Assembly (NCBI RefSeq): GCF_009909235.1
Contig: NZ_JAAAPO010000005.1
Location: 62,001-126,000 of the forward strand
Length of the DNA stretch: 64,000 nucleotides
From: Novosphingobium ovatum
GTDB lineage: Bacteria > Pseudomonadota > Alphaproteobacteria > Sphingomonadales > Sphingomonadaceae
Reading direction: 5' to 3'
The position numbers and the translations under genes were made by a program. Shown in pieces: positions 63,966-64,000 of the stretch. The notes under the pieces were generated by a model. The model ran no database searches. It was not told the origin of the DNA and saw only the letters and a list, made by a program, of their open reading frames with translations. How positions within the stretch are numbered: the first letter of the stretch is position 1; each line of letters begins with the position of its first letter.

Positions 63966-64000
63966 TCAGTGGCGATGCCCGCGATAGCCTCCGCCGTAAT
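63966..64000 (-). CDS. C-terminus of a Gly/Tyr-rich protein (partial)
   Basis: Only the last ten residues are in the window, reading YGGGYRGHRH before TGA. The Gly/Tyr/Arg/His-rich tail resembles small basic exported or RNA-binding-type proteins, but this is too little to classify. The strong hairpin downstream supports a real gene end. Confidence 0.4.
   Translation of the reverse strand, partial: YGGGYRGHRH

Overview
The window looks like chromosomal DNA of a high-GC alphaproteobacterium of the order Sphingomonadales, most likely Novosphingobium or a close relative. Supporting signs are the UvrB N-terminus, an AEEIVVTAQ-type TonB receptor, the serC-serA and hisZ/purA neighbourhoods, and abundant SnoaL-like, DUF3237 and GMC genes. 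Species-level placement is inference.

Region by region. (a) 1-6510: a small catabolic island with a flavin/Fe-S 2,4-dienoyl-CoA-reductase-like enzyme (cut by the window edge), EthD, VOC, a xylose-isomerase-like TIM barrel, a TetR regulator, an SDR and a phytanoyl-CoA-dioxygenase-like protein. The substrate is unknown. Two promoter regions share an AACAATGTT dyad, and a perfect 10-bp palindrome lies upstream of tetR. (b) 6654-6909: a frameshifted, internally deleted IS5-family transposase remnant. (c) 7046-17829: a compact chemosensory operon without flagellar genes: soluble MCP with two signalling tips, triple-domain CheW, CheB, HEAT-repeat protein, CheR, CheY, CheA, STAS-like protein, second CheY and a degenerate MCP-like protein. 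(d) 18034-21101: tRNA-Gly, a GGDEF-EAL protein, a GFA-family protein and an EthD protein.

(e) 21261-40100: a large accessory catabolic region. Two paralogous formylglycine-type sulfatases flank a LysR regulator, and one is followed by a TonB-dependent receptor. The two sulfatase promoters carry the same 31-bp site (23 of 31 identical) at nearly the same distance from the start codons. The region continues with SnoaL-like proteins, a PQQ-dependent alcohol dehydrogenase lipoprotein with a C-terminal haem domain, an MFS transporter and an AraC regulator. Divergent from AraC lies the operon ALDH - DUF3237-like - DUF3237 - GMC oxidoreductase - SnoaL, with three successive TGATG overlaps. The simplest reading is uptake of a sulfate ester, periplasmic desulfation, oxidation of the freed alcohol and intracellular processing. 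The substrate cannot be read from sequence.

(f) 40329-53840: tRNA-Val, dgt, a MarR regulator, two tandem DUF4139 proteins, a winged-helix regulator, purA, a secreted alpha/beta hydrolase, hisZ, serA and serC. (g) 54071-59113: an extensin-like lipoprotein, then a four-gene operon of circularly permuted ATP-grasp, alpha-E, transglutaminase and Anbu proteasome-like peptidase, a conserved but poorly understood peptide-modifying/degrading module. (h) 59269-64000: an MFS transporter, uvrB, a 31-residue single-membrane-segment protein, a VanZ-like protein and the end of a Gly/Tyr-rich protein.

No CRISPR array, intact insertion sequence, prophage or rRNA was seen. The strongest candidates for undescribed biology are the sulfatase regulon (e) and the unusual chemosensory operon (c).
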